64,000 nucleotides of DNA from Sclerurus mexicanus (lineage: Eukaryota > Chordata > Aves > Passeriformes > Furnariidae), in the NCBI GenBank assembly GCA_013396755.1, contig VWZF01007162.1:62001-126000 (forward strand), given 5' to 3'. Position numbers and translations under genes: made by a program. The notes beneath the pieces are model-generated. The model was not told the origin of the DNA. It saw nothing but the letters and a program-made list of their open reading frames with translations, and ran no database searches. Position 1 is the first letter of the stretch. The number at the start of each line of letters is the position of its first letter. Below, in pieces: positions 13,601-22,899 of the stretch.

Positions 13601-16600
13601 TATAGGCTTAATGTTTATCACAGTATAAAAGGAGATTGGTTGAAGCCATTTCAGCTTTGTTAGTATTCCTGCTTAAATCTAAGTTTACTCATTAAGTATT
13701 TAAAGGAAACTTGTTTCTTGGGGATCACAGTAAAAGAGATTGAGATCTCAGTAGCCTAGAAATCGTGGATTCCTACTTGCATGGATTTTTGTAGACCAAC
13801 TTGCTCACATGCTACATTTAGTGTTACCATGTGAAGAAAAATAAACTGCATTACTCTTTCAGCATGGGGCTGCTTTTGGTCCACCTCAAGGTGGATTTCA
13901 TCCACCTTATTGGCAGCCAGGACCACCAGGGCCACCAGGTCCTCCAGCACCTCCTGCACCTACTCAAAATCGAAGGGAAAGGCCCTCATTCAGAGATCGG
14001 CAGCGTTCACCTATTGCGATGCCTGTGAAGCAGGAGCCTCCACAGATTGGTACATGTTACCCACTCCTTAATGAAAAAATGTAAAAGCTGTGTTTTATAA
14101 AGAATGGCAAAATTTGAAGACTTTTCTTCTTTTAGTGGAAAGTAAAAAAGCAGGGAAAGAAAAAGCCATTGTAAATGGTTTTTTCCCCACAATACGATAT
14201 GTGACTTATTTGGATGGGTGGAGGGTTTGCTTCTTTGTTTTGTATGGGTTTTTTGTTCTTTTTGAGGGGGGGAACGTTTTTGCATCTTGCATAATTGTAA
14301 ACCTTGCTTATGTAGATGCTGTGAAGCGTAGAACTCTGCCTGCCTGGATTCGAGAGGGCCTAGAAAAGATGGAAAGAGAAAAGCAGAAAAAATTGGAAAA
14401 AGAGAGAATGGAGCAGCAACGTTCACAGATGTCTAAAAAAGAAAAAAAAGAAAGTGAGGAGGCTGAAGAAGGGGATGGCCCACGGTTACCTCAGAAAAGC
14501 AAATTTGTAAGTAGAAGGGCTTGCTTTTTGCTCAGGTTTGTATTTCCTGAAAGATACCAACTTTCTGGTCTCTTCAAAGGAGAGACTGTATTTCTGGTTA
14601 CCTCTTTGGTTTTGTTGCTTAAAGTAAGGTTAAGCTGCTGCTTTGTTGATAATTCGTTGGTGTTTTGAAATTAATGTCTGAGGTAAAAGTATGTTATTTT
14701 TTCTATAGTAGCAAAGAAACAACAGTGAAATTGGCCTTCCCCCCCCCCCCNNNNNNNNNNNNNNNNNNNNNNNNNNNNNNNNTACAGAGTCTTTGAAAGT
14801 GTGAATTCTAAATCAGCAGCTGAAAAAATTCATATACCTGTATTTGCTAAATGGACTTCATTTAGGGGATCTTGCATTGCCTTAATTTTAGCAGTTACCA
14901 TGTTTGTAGTGCTAAGTGCAAATCTTGCAGTGAACTGACAGCTATGTATTTCCTTAGCTTGTGTTGGTAGATGTCCCTGTATTTTTTAGGAAGGGAGAAA
15001 ATAAATAGTTTTATGATAACTGTAATACAGATTTCAGTACAAAAAACCCCCCAAGTTGACTATTACAAATAGAAAATGAGAAAAAATTACATCTGCATTT
15101 TTTTCTGAAATGTATGATGCTGATCCTGTAGGACAGTGATGAGGAGGATGAAGATGCTGAAAACACAGAAGCTGTAAGTGTTGGGAAAATCAGCAGGAGT
15201 CCATCCCCAGCTCCTCAAGAAGAGCAAAGTGAACCAGAAATGACAGAAGAAGAAAAGGAGTATCAAATGGTTAATATTAATAATAATATTAATAATGCAG
15301 TTTTCACTAAGTATTTCTGTCTAATTGCCCATATTTTTTTGGCATATCAAAGTAAACCACTTTTTCTATGCCTGATACAGTAAATAGAGGTACAGTATGC
15401 ATCATACAGATATTTGCATGTCTCTTCATAGTGCTGTCTTCCTCATAGAAATAAGGATATAGGTTATATAATGTGCTTAATGCAATAGTGAAAGAATGTA
15501 ATGACTGTAATTTTTACATTGATCATTGTTAATTCTATGGTCTTGCTTCACTTGTCAAATTTCTGAAAACGTCTAGTTTAGAAGTTTAGAAGTGCACCCA
15601 TCTTAAATCTACGCTTCAACCTTAGTTCCTGTGAAAGGGAATTTAAAAAATGTATTCTTGCAAGAAAGTGCTAGAAAGCTAAGTCCTAGACCAGCAACAG
15701 TTTCACTGTGTCTGCAGAACCTTCATACTTTGAATACAGTTGAATGCTAATTGTGCAACTGAAACCTTGTTAATTAAGGCCCTTAATTCTAATAAGTTTG
15801 ATGTATATATTTTTGTAAAGCATGTGGCTAGACTGAGCATCTGGGAGAACTAGCTACCACCATTGAAATTTTTGTAGTAAATTTATATTAATAAAATCCT
15901 GTATAAGCAACCTCTGATGATTTTTGCAGGCAGCGTACTGGTCAGAAATGTGCTCCTTATTTTTTGAAAGAATAATTTGGATCAGTCTAAATACTTTTCT
16001 GATTTACATATTCATTTGTTATATCATCTTTGACATTAGGATCAGTGCCCTGGATAGCTGTGTGCAATACGTGCAGATACAGGTCACAGTGAAAATACAA
16101 ACCTGAAAGTTTTGAAATCAGGTTACATTTAAACAGTTTCAGTCTTAGGTTTTTTTAGTCATGTTTATTGAAAGAAGTCATTGAATAAAATGTGTAGGAG
16201 ACTACTTTCATAGCTATCAAAAAAAATGAAGTTCTGTGTATATAATTTGAATGCAACATTTATTCAAAGTGTTTCGGCTTTTAATTGTATACACAATTTT
16301 TGTTCAGATGATGCTGACAAAAATGCTGCTGACAGAGATTCTCTTAGATGTCACAAATGAAGAAATCTATTATGTGGCTAAAGATGTTCACCGTAAAGCA
16401 ACTAAAGGTATGCTGGCTTTTGGGGTTTTGGTTTTTTTTTTCTTTTTAGTTTCTTCTGCGAATATTCTATATTTGCATGTCTTTAGAACATTTAACCGCC
16501 ATAGTTCTCCCTCAAGAACAATTCCAGTATAATGCATCCAAGTTGGTAGAGTTCAAATCCAATAATCATGTACTGTCGTCCTGTGCAGTGTATTGTGAGT

Positions 16601-19600
16601 TACCTCAGTTATTCCATTTTTTTCATACAATTCATTTCAGTTAAAATGGTACCTGTGTGTCAACGGCTCGAGTTGTAGCTGTTTCTTAATACTATCATCT
16701 TTATCTCAAAGCTGTTCAGAAGTGAAAAGATATGAACTTTGAGTCCACAATTAATAATTAATTTGCTTTCAGTATTAACATGTATTGTACTTACATAACA
16801 GATTGTTTTAATGTAATGGAGTTAATCTAAATATGTAACTGCTGAAATTGAAAATTATGTGCAGGTGCTGTAACTTGGAAAGTGATTTATGAATATATAT
16901 TTTTTTTTTTCTGTCAATGTTAATTTGCAGTTAAATTCTAAATCTTCATGGTCAGAAAATCTAGAAGTGGTTTTAAATGGATGATGCGTTTTTAATGTTT
17001 CTTCTCTCCCTCCAAAGAACAGCAATAGTAGTAGATTTAACAATACCATAGACTCATGACTATGAAATCGTGGCTATTTGTGTTAACATGTTGTTCCTGT
17101 TGTTGATGTGATACAAAGCTCCTGCAAAACAGCTGGCACAGTCCAGTGCACTGGCTTCCCTCACTGGACTCGGTAAGTATGTTCCTTATTTTTGAGAGGG
17201 CTTTAAGGGGGAGTTTCACTCTTGCCTTGCGTTTCTAGAAATTGCATTTTGAAACTGGATTTTAATTGCCTGGGAGTATGGGTCAGTTTCTGATAACTTT
17301 ATCATTATCAGCACCTTTGTTTGTTCCACAGGTGATCCTACTGATATATAAGTGGGATAATTTTTGGAGTAAAGGACTAGGCAGTGTGAGTTAGTGTGTG
17401 AGAATCTTGCCCTAATTTTGAAAATAAGTAAAAGTTATAGATACATTTACTTTTCGAAATATGATAGTTTCAGAAGCACACTGCAGTCTTCAAAGAGAGG
17501 AATACTGTTTTATTTTTCTTCCTGTCTTGATACATCCAAACCAGAGGGAAAAGTTGATAGTATTGTAATGTGAAAATCTATAAATAAAAATATTATAATC
17601 TTTGTAATTATTTTATTGAAAGCTACATAAGCGGAAAGGCTCCCATATCGTATATTACCACAAACAACGCAGGAAAAATAGATCAAGATCCCAGCTTGAG
17701 ACCCAACTCCAAAAGGTCTTTCCCAACATGATTTTTATCATCTAAGACATACTGCAGCATTGTTGGTGATCAGTTATATGTTCGTCATGTGGAATTTTGA
17801 TGAATTAGATTCAATGTTATCATCACAAGTATTTATGTTTCAAAATTAGCTCAATAGAGATCCTAAGAACCTCAGACCAAAAGAAAAATATCTCCGTGTC
17901 AGATGTTTAAATTGACTTTATCCTTTTTATCAGTCCAGTAGTTATTAATCTCTGGGGGAAAAGAAAGCCTGTTTCTGTTCCATCTCCATACTTGTCAAAG
18001 TGCAGTGTTTTTTCAAATCAGTATAGAAAAGTTGATACAGCATTCAGGATTTCTGTAGCCTGGACTATGGAGGCAGCTGAAGTCATTTCAGAGGTGTTTT
18101 CTGGGAAAGATCCCAGGCATTTTCTGTCCGGTTGCTGATACAGAGGCAGGCACTATTGCAATCTCCACGGGGAGCTTTTTTGCCCTTCCATACAATGGAA
18201 GAAAGTACCGTGATCACAATGGTTGCTTGCCGAAAATAGACAAACTGTTCCAGAAGGAGTAGAGCCAGAGAGCGAGCATCAATGCAGATATGGGAGCCTT
18301 GAATGCACCAGTCAAACAACATTGGCACTTACCAGAATAAAGTGACTTCTTCAGAGAAGAGGAAGTGAAGGAAGGGAATGTTACTCTCCTCTTTGCCTCA
18401 CAGAAATATTAAGAACAAAGCTTAACCTTTCCTCGTGATAGACTGGACTTTATGCACGCAGGTGGACTGGGTGGTTATGGATCAGGAGACAGTGAAGATG
18501 AGAGGAGTGACAGAGGCTCTGAATCATCTGATACTGATGATGAGGAATTACGACACAGAATCAGGCAAAAACAGGAAGCATTTTGGAGAAAAGAGAGAGA
18601 ACAGCAACTACTACTAGAAAAACAGCTAGAAGGTAAATCATATAATGTCTTCTTACTGTGCTGCTGTATTTGGAGCATACAAATATATCATACAGCATGC
18701 ATACATCTACTTTGTATTTAGTAGATGTAAATTGATAGGAGAGAAGATGCATTTTAAGCCAAATTTAGAAATAATGTAATTTTTAATTAAAATGTTTTAA
18801 CAAAAATGATGTTTGAGCTATTTGATCAAAAGGGGGTTTGTTTCTCTCTTACTAAAAAGAAAAAAAAAATCCATATAGTGTTTTCCATAAATTATTTCAG
18901 TGTATAAAAGGGAGACATGGTGCATATATACGTATGCTCTAGGTATTGTACAGATATTGTATAAACAATAGTATCACTTTATAAAAATGCACGTGTGTAT
19001 AATGTATTTTTAAAAGTTCTTAGTATCTCAGTTGCATCTGGGGGATAAGTTTCACCTTTCTGCACCAGACTGCAGTTTATATAAACTTGATTCCTTAAGG
19101 TTGAATGCTCCTAAGTATAAGAAGCACACTTCATGTCATCTAAAAAACTTGCTCTTCTGTTACATAATCTCAGGCAGGGTGTCTTTCAGAATGTACAGGG
19201 GGACCTGCAGTTTCTTTGAACTCATTGACCTCAGTTGTAGTTGAGGCTTGTTTCCATATGCTGCATCTTCATAACTGGTTTTTATACCTAATAACAGGGA
19301 AAAATTCTTGAACTCAGTCAGTTGACACTTAGTCTATGAAGAAGGTAGTAGGCTTGATTTAAAAACAAAAAAAAAGACAAAACAAAAAACTCAAAAAAAG
19401 ACAAAATCAAAAAAAAATCTTCTGGTTTTCCATACAAGGTAAGGTTTGTCCTTTTATATAAATAATGTAGGTCAAAAGCATATCACAGTCACCTTGCAGG
19501 GCTGAAGAGTAGTCTAGATCAACAGGTGAATGCAATGTTAAGAAGTCAAGTGCTAATATGATTAGCACTTTTTATTTTAAAGGCCTGGAAATAAAACACA

Positions 19601-22580
19601 TGATGCCTTAATAAAAGGCTGAATGAACTGAACTTTTGGTTTCATTCATATTCTTGTCTCTGTCGGAGTGCTTTAACATGTATGCATAAAAGGATAGTCA
19701 AATGGAGAGGGACTGAGTGGTGGCCTATGACCTCGGTATTCCTAGTGCATGAAGCCAGATATCAGTGTGGAAACATCTCCATAGGACTACTTGCAGAAAG
19801 AGAAATGTAGAGTAAAGCAGTTGATTCTATACATACAAAATACTGAAGAATACTAAATGCAGAGTCTCATTGTTTTGGAAAGGCAGAAGATTTCTAATAT
19901 ACAATACAGCATCCTCTGACATACACTGGCTTCTGCTTGTATTGCCTAATAACTTGAGGACCAGATGGAATTGTTTTCTGGGTTAGATTTGACCATCAGC
20001 TGCCATTTTAATCACTGTGTGTTTCTGAATGCAGTTTTATTCCCTAAATTAATTCAGCAACTGATGGCCCAAATCAAAAGGCCAGTTTTTTGGCTAAAAA
20101 TGTTGTATGTCAGTTATTTTATCTGGGTTCAGTTTAAAATGGGAGGGGGAGATAAACTTGGCCAGTGACGCAAAGGATTCTAGGTTGAATAGAAATAATT
20201 TATTTTCTTTTAGTTTTGGAAACCTCTGGAAAATGCTCTGAGGGTCTGAAATCATGGCCTGATACTCATTATGTTACTTTCAAGAAATGTATTTTTAATT
20301 AATCTTTTGTCATCCTACCACATTTATCATATTTGCTGACTACCAAACTTACATCTAATCTCAGCTGACATTAAATTTTTGCTTTGTATGAGCTTCATCA
20401 TATATCTGTATTACATGCTGTGGTTTAAACTTTTGAGCTGAGTCTTAAGCAAAGAATTATCTACAGGGCTCCTTTTTTTTTTATGCTATTCCTTCTTTCC
20501 TTGGAATTCATTGGCTATAAAACCCACAAGAAAAAAAGTTAATTTTTCATACTGGTTAGCATTTAGGATTGAATTTAAATTATTCTTGGAAAACACCATA
20601 GACCCTGTATTTTATTTCAACAACCCACTATGTCACTACACCAGAAGGTACTCCTTCTGAGACTATTTTGGTTACCGAGGCCTGTGAAGTATAGAGGTAC
20701 AGCCAACATTGTTCTGAGGTTGAGAGGCCACCCATGCGCTGTGTGGGAAATAAAACTTCTTCAGAGCAGCCAGTGATTCTTCAAATCCAGAGGAGCTGGG
20801 CTAGAAGGAAGGTGGGAAGCATCAGTACCACTAGAGGAGTGTCATAGGAAGGAGAAGGGGAGAATCAGGTGTGCAGAAAGGTTGCAGAAGGAAAAGATCC
20901 ATGTATGTAGATGAATTTGGGAGTTCTGGTGTTCTGGGATATTTGTTTGAGGACTTCATCTTAAACCACTGAAACATGAAATAACATCAAGGACTTCTAA
21001 AAATCTCTGGGCTGTACACTTTTTCTAAATCAGGAGGACAATTTTTCTAGAATTGTAAGGAAAGGAGTGCTTTGGTATGGTGGCAGAGAGTGTTTTAATT
21101 ATAAGTACTATGAAAGGTGCGTGGAAATTTGCTTTTGTCACAGTAAGAGTATGGAATTTGTTGTCATATTGCACCAAATTGATTGCACCTTTTGTGTACT
21201 TTTTTTTAGAAGAGAAACTACAAAATGAAAAAGTTTCAAAAGAGATGAGTGAATTTATCAACAAAGAACAAAATAGTAACTCAGCATCACAGGAGGCAAA
21301 AGAAATTGAAGCAGATGTGGTTCATGAAAAGAAAAGATCTCCAAATACAATTGCACCTGACACAGAACTCAAGAAAGAGGGTAAAGACAGGACAGGAAGG
21401 AGTGGGTCACAAAGCTCCAGCAGTGGTAGCACTAGCAGCAATAGCAGGAGCAGCAGCAGTAGCAGCACAGTATCTAGTTCATCCTACAGCAGTAGCTCAG
21501 GTAGCAGTCGCAGCTCTTCGCGTTCTTCCTCTCCTAAAAGGAAGAAGAGACACAGTCGCAGTAGGACACCGTCGCATAAGGTTAGGCGCAGTAGAAGCAG
21601 GAGTTACTCCCACAGAAATAGGAGAGAGAGGAGTAGGAGCAGGGAGAAAATAAGGGAAAGGAGAAGATCTAGTAGAAATCACAGTGCTGAAAGAGGGGAG
21701 AGGCGGAGAAATCGGAGTCCTTCGAGAGAGAGAAGCTGGGATAGACGTAGAAGCGGCAGCCGCTCAAGAGACAGGCGAGCCAACCGTGCAAGCCGCAGCA
21801 GAAGCAGGGACAGACGTAAAACTGAAGATCAGCGTAGAAGCCCAACTGGAAATAGGCACAAACATAAAAGTGAGGGTAAAGATCAAGAAAGGAAGAAGGA
21901 GCAGGGTGGAGGTGTAGATAAGGACAGAAAGAAGAACAGAGAAAGGGAGAGAGATCAGGAAAAAAGAAAAGATAAGCCCAAAAAAGAGGAAAAAGAAAGT
22001 AAGGCTGGTAATCATGACGACAGTAGATTAAAGAGAAAAAGAGACAGTGAAAGAACTTTCTCTCGCAGTGATTCAATATGTGTGAAAATAATAAGACAGG
22101 ATTCCAGACAAGAAAGCAAAAAAATCACTACCAAAGATAGCAAAAAGCGATCAGGCTCTGAATCTAGTGCGAGGAGTAGTTCTGAATCACCAGGAAGCAG
22201 TAAAGAAAAGAAGGCTAAGAAATCGAAGCATATTCGGTCATGCTCCATGGAGAAATCTCAAAGGTCTGGTAAGAAGGCAAGCCGCAAACACAAGTCTAAG
22301 TCACGATCAAGGTAGTATACTTTTTAAGTATTTTGTCTGACTTTTAAAATATTTTTATATTCGTCTTCATGTGTACGGCATATGAACTTTTTAAATAAAG
22401 TATGGTATTTATTAAACTTTTTGTCTTAGGCAAAAGTAACTTTGGAAAATCTTTTAAAACTATTAATTACTAAGCCTAAAGTGTGTGTGGGTTTGGGGGT
22501 CTTTTATTTTTTCCAATTAACTTTTTCCCCCTTTTCCTTTATTTTTCAGATCAACAACTCCTCTTCGTCGTAAACGCTGA
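7603..22580 (+). CDS. PNISR: PNISR, PNN-interacting serine/arginine-rich protein (complete coding region, 11 exons)
   Basis: Coding exons: 7603-7690, 8970-9155, 12009-12232, 13863-14049, 14316-14506, 15132-15269, 16308-16407, 17119-17172, 18462-18632, 21210-22311, 22550-22580. They sum to 2472 nt, 823 residues plus TGA, close to the roughly 805 of the human protein. All introns are GT-AG and every phase joins. The protein starts MWDQGGQPWQQWPLNQ and runs through a Q/N/W-rich N-terminus, a proline/glycine stretch (about 195-215), a charged helical block with LPAWIREGLEKMEREKQ (about 235), an acidic segment, a second charged helix (about 410-450) and a long RS domain (about 515-823) ending TTPLRRKR. 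In mammals the protein (also called SFRS18) sits in nuclear speckles and binds pinin, so a role in pre-mRNA processing is inferred. Identity is very secure. Confidence 0.97.
8096..8130. repeat. AT dinucleotide repeat
   Basis: A TATA/TAGATA tract in the first coding intron (7691-8969). It is self-complementary and able to form a hairpin. Nothing else was recognised in this 1.3 kb intron. Confidence 0.85.
8970..9155 (+). CDS. PNISR: PNISR coding exon 2
   Basis: Encodes residues 30-91, beginning QIDWAALAQAWIAQREAS, with an asparagine-rich stretch before NRMWQP. The acceptor is TTATTTTAG. The donor GTTTGT at 9156 is weaker than consensus. Confidence 0.96.
9156..12008 (+). other. PNISR intron (2.9 kb), nothing recognised
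   Basis: AT-rich intron with GTTTGT donor and CTAAACAG acceptor. I saw no exon-like open segment with homology, no RNA gene and no clear transposon. Confidence 0.6.
12009..12232 (+). CDS. PNISR: PNISR coding exon 3
   Basis: Encodes residues 92-166, with PPHPPPDQQW, the serine/aspartate patch PPSEDSNSQDSGEF, and an N/F-rich end (NQNNHNFGGPPDNF). It ends on a codon boundary after Gln, followed by GTGAAA at 12233. Confidence 0.96.
12631..12692 (+). mobile_element. CR1 LINE 3' end fragment (old)
   Basis: Inside the 12233-13862 intron. The order AGACTGGATGATCC, then a T-rich TTTTCCAT block, then a CTATCTACTGTGATTCT tail matches the end of CR1 elements in + orientation, with several substitutions. 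Only about 60 bp remain. The rest of this intron shows nothing recognisable. Confidence 0.6.
13863..14049 (+). CDS. PNISR: PNISR coding exon 4 (Pro/Gly-rich)
   Basis: Encodes residues 167-228. It starts HGAAFGPPQGGFHPPYWQ, continues with a collagen-like GPPGPPGPP run and an Ala/Pro tail, then RRERPSFRDRQRSP and the consensus-like sumoylation site VKQE (site inferred only). The donor GTACAT is at 14050. The following intron is only 266 nt. Confidence 0.96.
14316..14506 (+). CDS. PNISR: PNISR coding exon 5 (charged helix)
   Basis: Encodes residues 229-292. It contains the conserved LPAWIREGLEKMEREKQ segment followed by a K/E-rich coiled-coil-like helix. The exon ends on a codon boundary at Phe with a strong donor GTAAGT. 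Confidence 0.97.
14736..14782. other. Poly-C run and 32-N assembly gap
   Basis: A homopolymer of C runs straight into 32 Ns (14751-14782) within the 14507-15131 intron. This is a sequencing break at a G/C homopolymer. No exon is lost, because exons 5 and 6 join in frame across it. Confidence 0.9.
15132..15269 (+). CDS. PNISR: PNISR coding exon 6 (acidic)
   Basis: Encodes residues 293-338: an acidic patch SDEEDEDAENTE, then SRSPSPAPQEE and MTEEEKEYQM. The donor at 15270 is GTTAAT, non-consensus at +4 to +6 and lying directly in an AAT microsatellite. Confidence 0.95.
15271..15297. repeat. AAT/ATT microsatellite overlapping the exon 6 donor
   Basis: TTAATATTAATAATAATATT-type tract starting at intron base 2. 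It is nearly palindromic. The rest of the 15270-16307 intron shows nothing recognisable. Confidence 0.8.
16308..16407 (+). CDS. PNISR: PNISR coding exon 7
   Basis: Encodes residues 339-371: MMLTKMLLTEILLDVT, then NEEIYYVAKDVHRKATK. This short hydrophobic helix is one of the most conserved parts of the family. The donor GTATGC is at 16408. Confidence 0.96.
17119..17172 (+). CDS. PNISR: PNISR coding exon 8 (54 nt)
   Basis: Encodes APAKQLAQSSALASLTGLG. The acceptor TACAAAG has a purine-rich run between the pyrimidine tract and the AG. The strong donor GTAAGT starts at 17173. The length is a multiple of three, so skipping would keep the frame. Confidence 0.94.
17173..18461 (+). other. PNISR intron 8, nothing recognised
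   Basis: 1.3 kb AT-rich intron with GTAAGT donor and CACGCAG acceptor. A segment near 17700-17745 faintly resembles a CR1 tail but is too degraded to call. Confidence 0.55.
18462..18632 (+). CDS. PNISR: PNISR coding exon 9
   Basis: Encodes residues 390-446: GGLGGYGSGDSEDERSD, an S/D/E-rich segment with likely CK2-type sites (inferred), then a charged helix RQKQEAFWRKEREQQLLLE. The length of 171 nt keeps the frame if skipped. Confidence 0.96.
18633..21209 (+). other. PNISR intron 9 (2.6 kb)
   Basis: The longest late intron, with GTAAAT donor and TTTTTTTTAG acceptor. It contains an A-rich simple stretch at about 19360-19417. The reading frame of exon 10 stays open 133 nt back into the intron to an in-frame ATG at 21077, probably by chance. 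No poison exon or RNA gene could be recognised by eye. Confidence 0.55.
21210..22311 (+). CDS. PNISR: PNISR coding exon 10 (RS domain)
   Basis: This 1102-nt exon encodes residues about 447-813. After a helical E/K-rich start comes a serine run built from AGC/AGT codons (from 21413), then SPKRKKRHSRSR, many RS/RD repeats, a K/E/R-rich block and SSSESPGSSKEKKAKK, ending in KKASRKHKSKSRSR. RS domains of this type mediate speckle localisation and protein contacts. The donor GTAGTA starts at 22312. The large minus-strand open frames here are mirror images of the biased codons. Confidence 0.97.
22394..22399 (+). terminator. PNISR: Possible intronic poly(A) signal AATAAA in last PNISR intron
   Basis: A canonical hexamer lies 82 nt inside the 238-nt final intron (22312-22549). 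The unspliced transcript stops in frame right after exon 10 (AGG TAG at 22310-22315). Its use is not shown by sequence alone. Confidence 0.35.
22550..22580 (+). CDS. PNISR: PNISR last coding exon and stop
   Basis: The acceptor has a long pyrimidine tract ending TTTTTCAG. The exon encodes STTPLRRKR and TGA at 22578-22580. The 3'UTR follows to about 22885. Confidence 0.95.
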
Positions 22581-22862
22581 GGAATTTATGGCACCAGTGC
22601 TATGATGTTTAAAAATTCCATGAGTTATAAAAGGCTTGTCTCATTATAGAGGCACATTGTGGCTATGTAGGTGAAACCAGAATCGTTTTTTTATCTGTAC
22701 ATAGGTGTATTTTTTCCAAATGCTGCTCAGAATTAAATACCTAATAGGATTTCTTTGTATTACATTTTTTCAAGAACGGTAGTGCTTATTAAGACTATAA
22801 AACAGGCCATTCTCTTTCAGCTGTAATGTTCTTAAAATTACTATTGAATGTACTGTGATGTC

Positions 22863-22868
22863 AATAAA
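22863..22868 (+). terminator. PNISR: PNISR poly(A) signal AATAAA
   Basis: A canonical AATAAA 283 nt after the stop codon is followed by T-rich sequence (ATTTTTTGTTT). It is the best candidate for the main 3' end, giving a short 3'UTR. Confidence 0.8.
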
Positions 22869-22899
22869 GCTCTTTAGTTCATTTTTTGTTTAAAATTCT

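Noticed and set aside
14090..14668. 192-codon frame covering PNISR exon 5
   Set aside because: It is exon 5 plus open stretches of both flanking introns; the splice sites and conserved protein define the exon as 14316-14506.
17691..17745. Possible CR1 tail in PNISR intron 8
   Set aside because: Only a short AAAGGTCTTTCCCAAC-like match; too degraded to call by eye.
21497..22248. Minus-strand and alternate-frame ORFs over PNISR exon 10
   Set aside because: Shadows of the highly biased RS-domain codons; the spliced PNISR frame explains the sequence.
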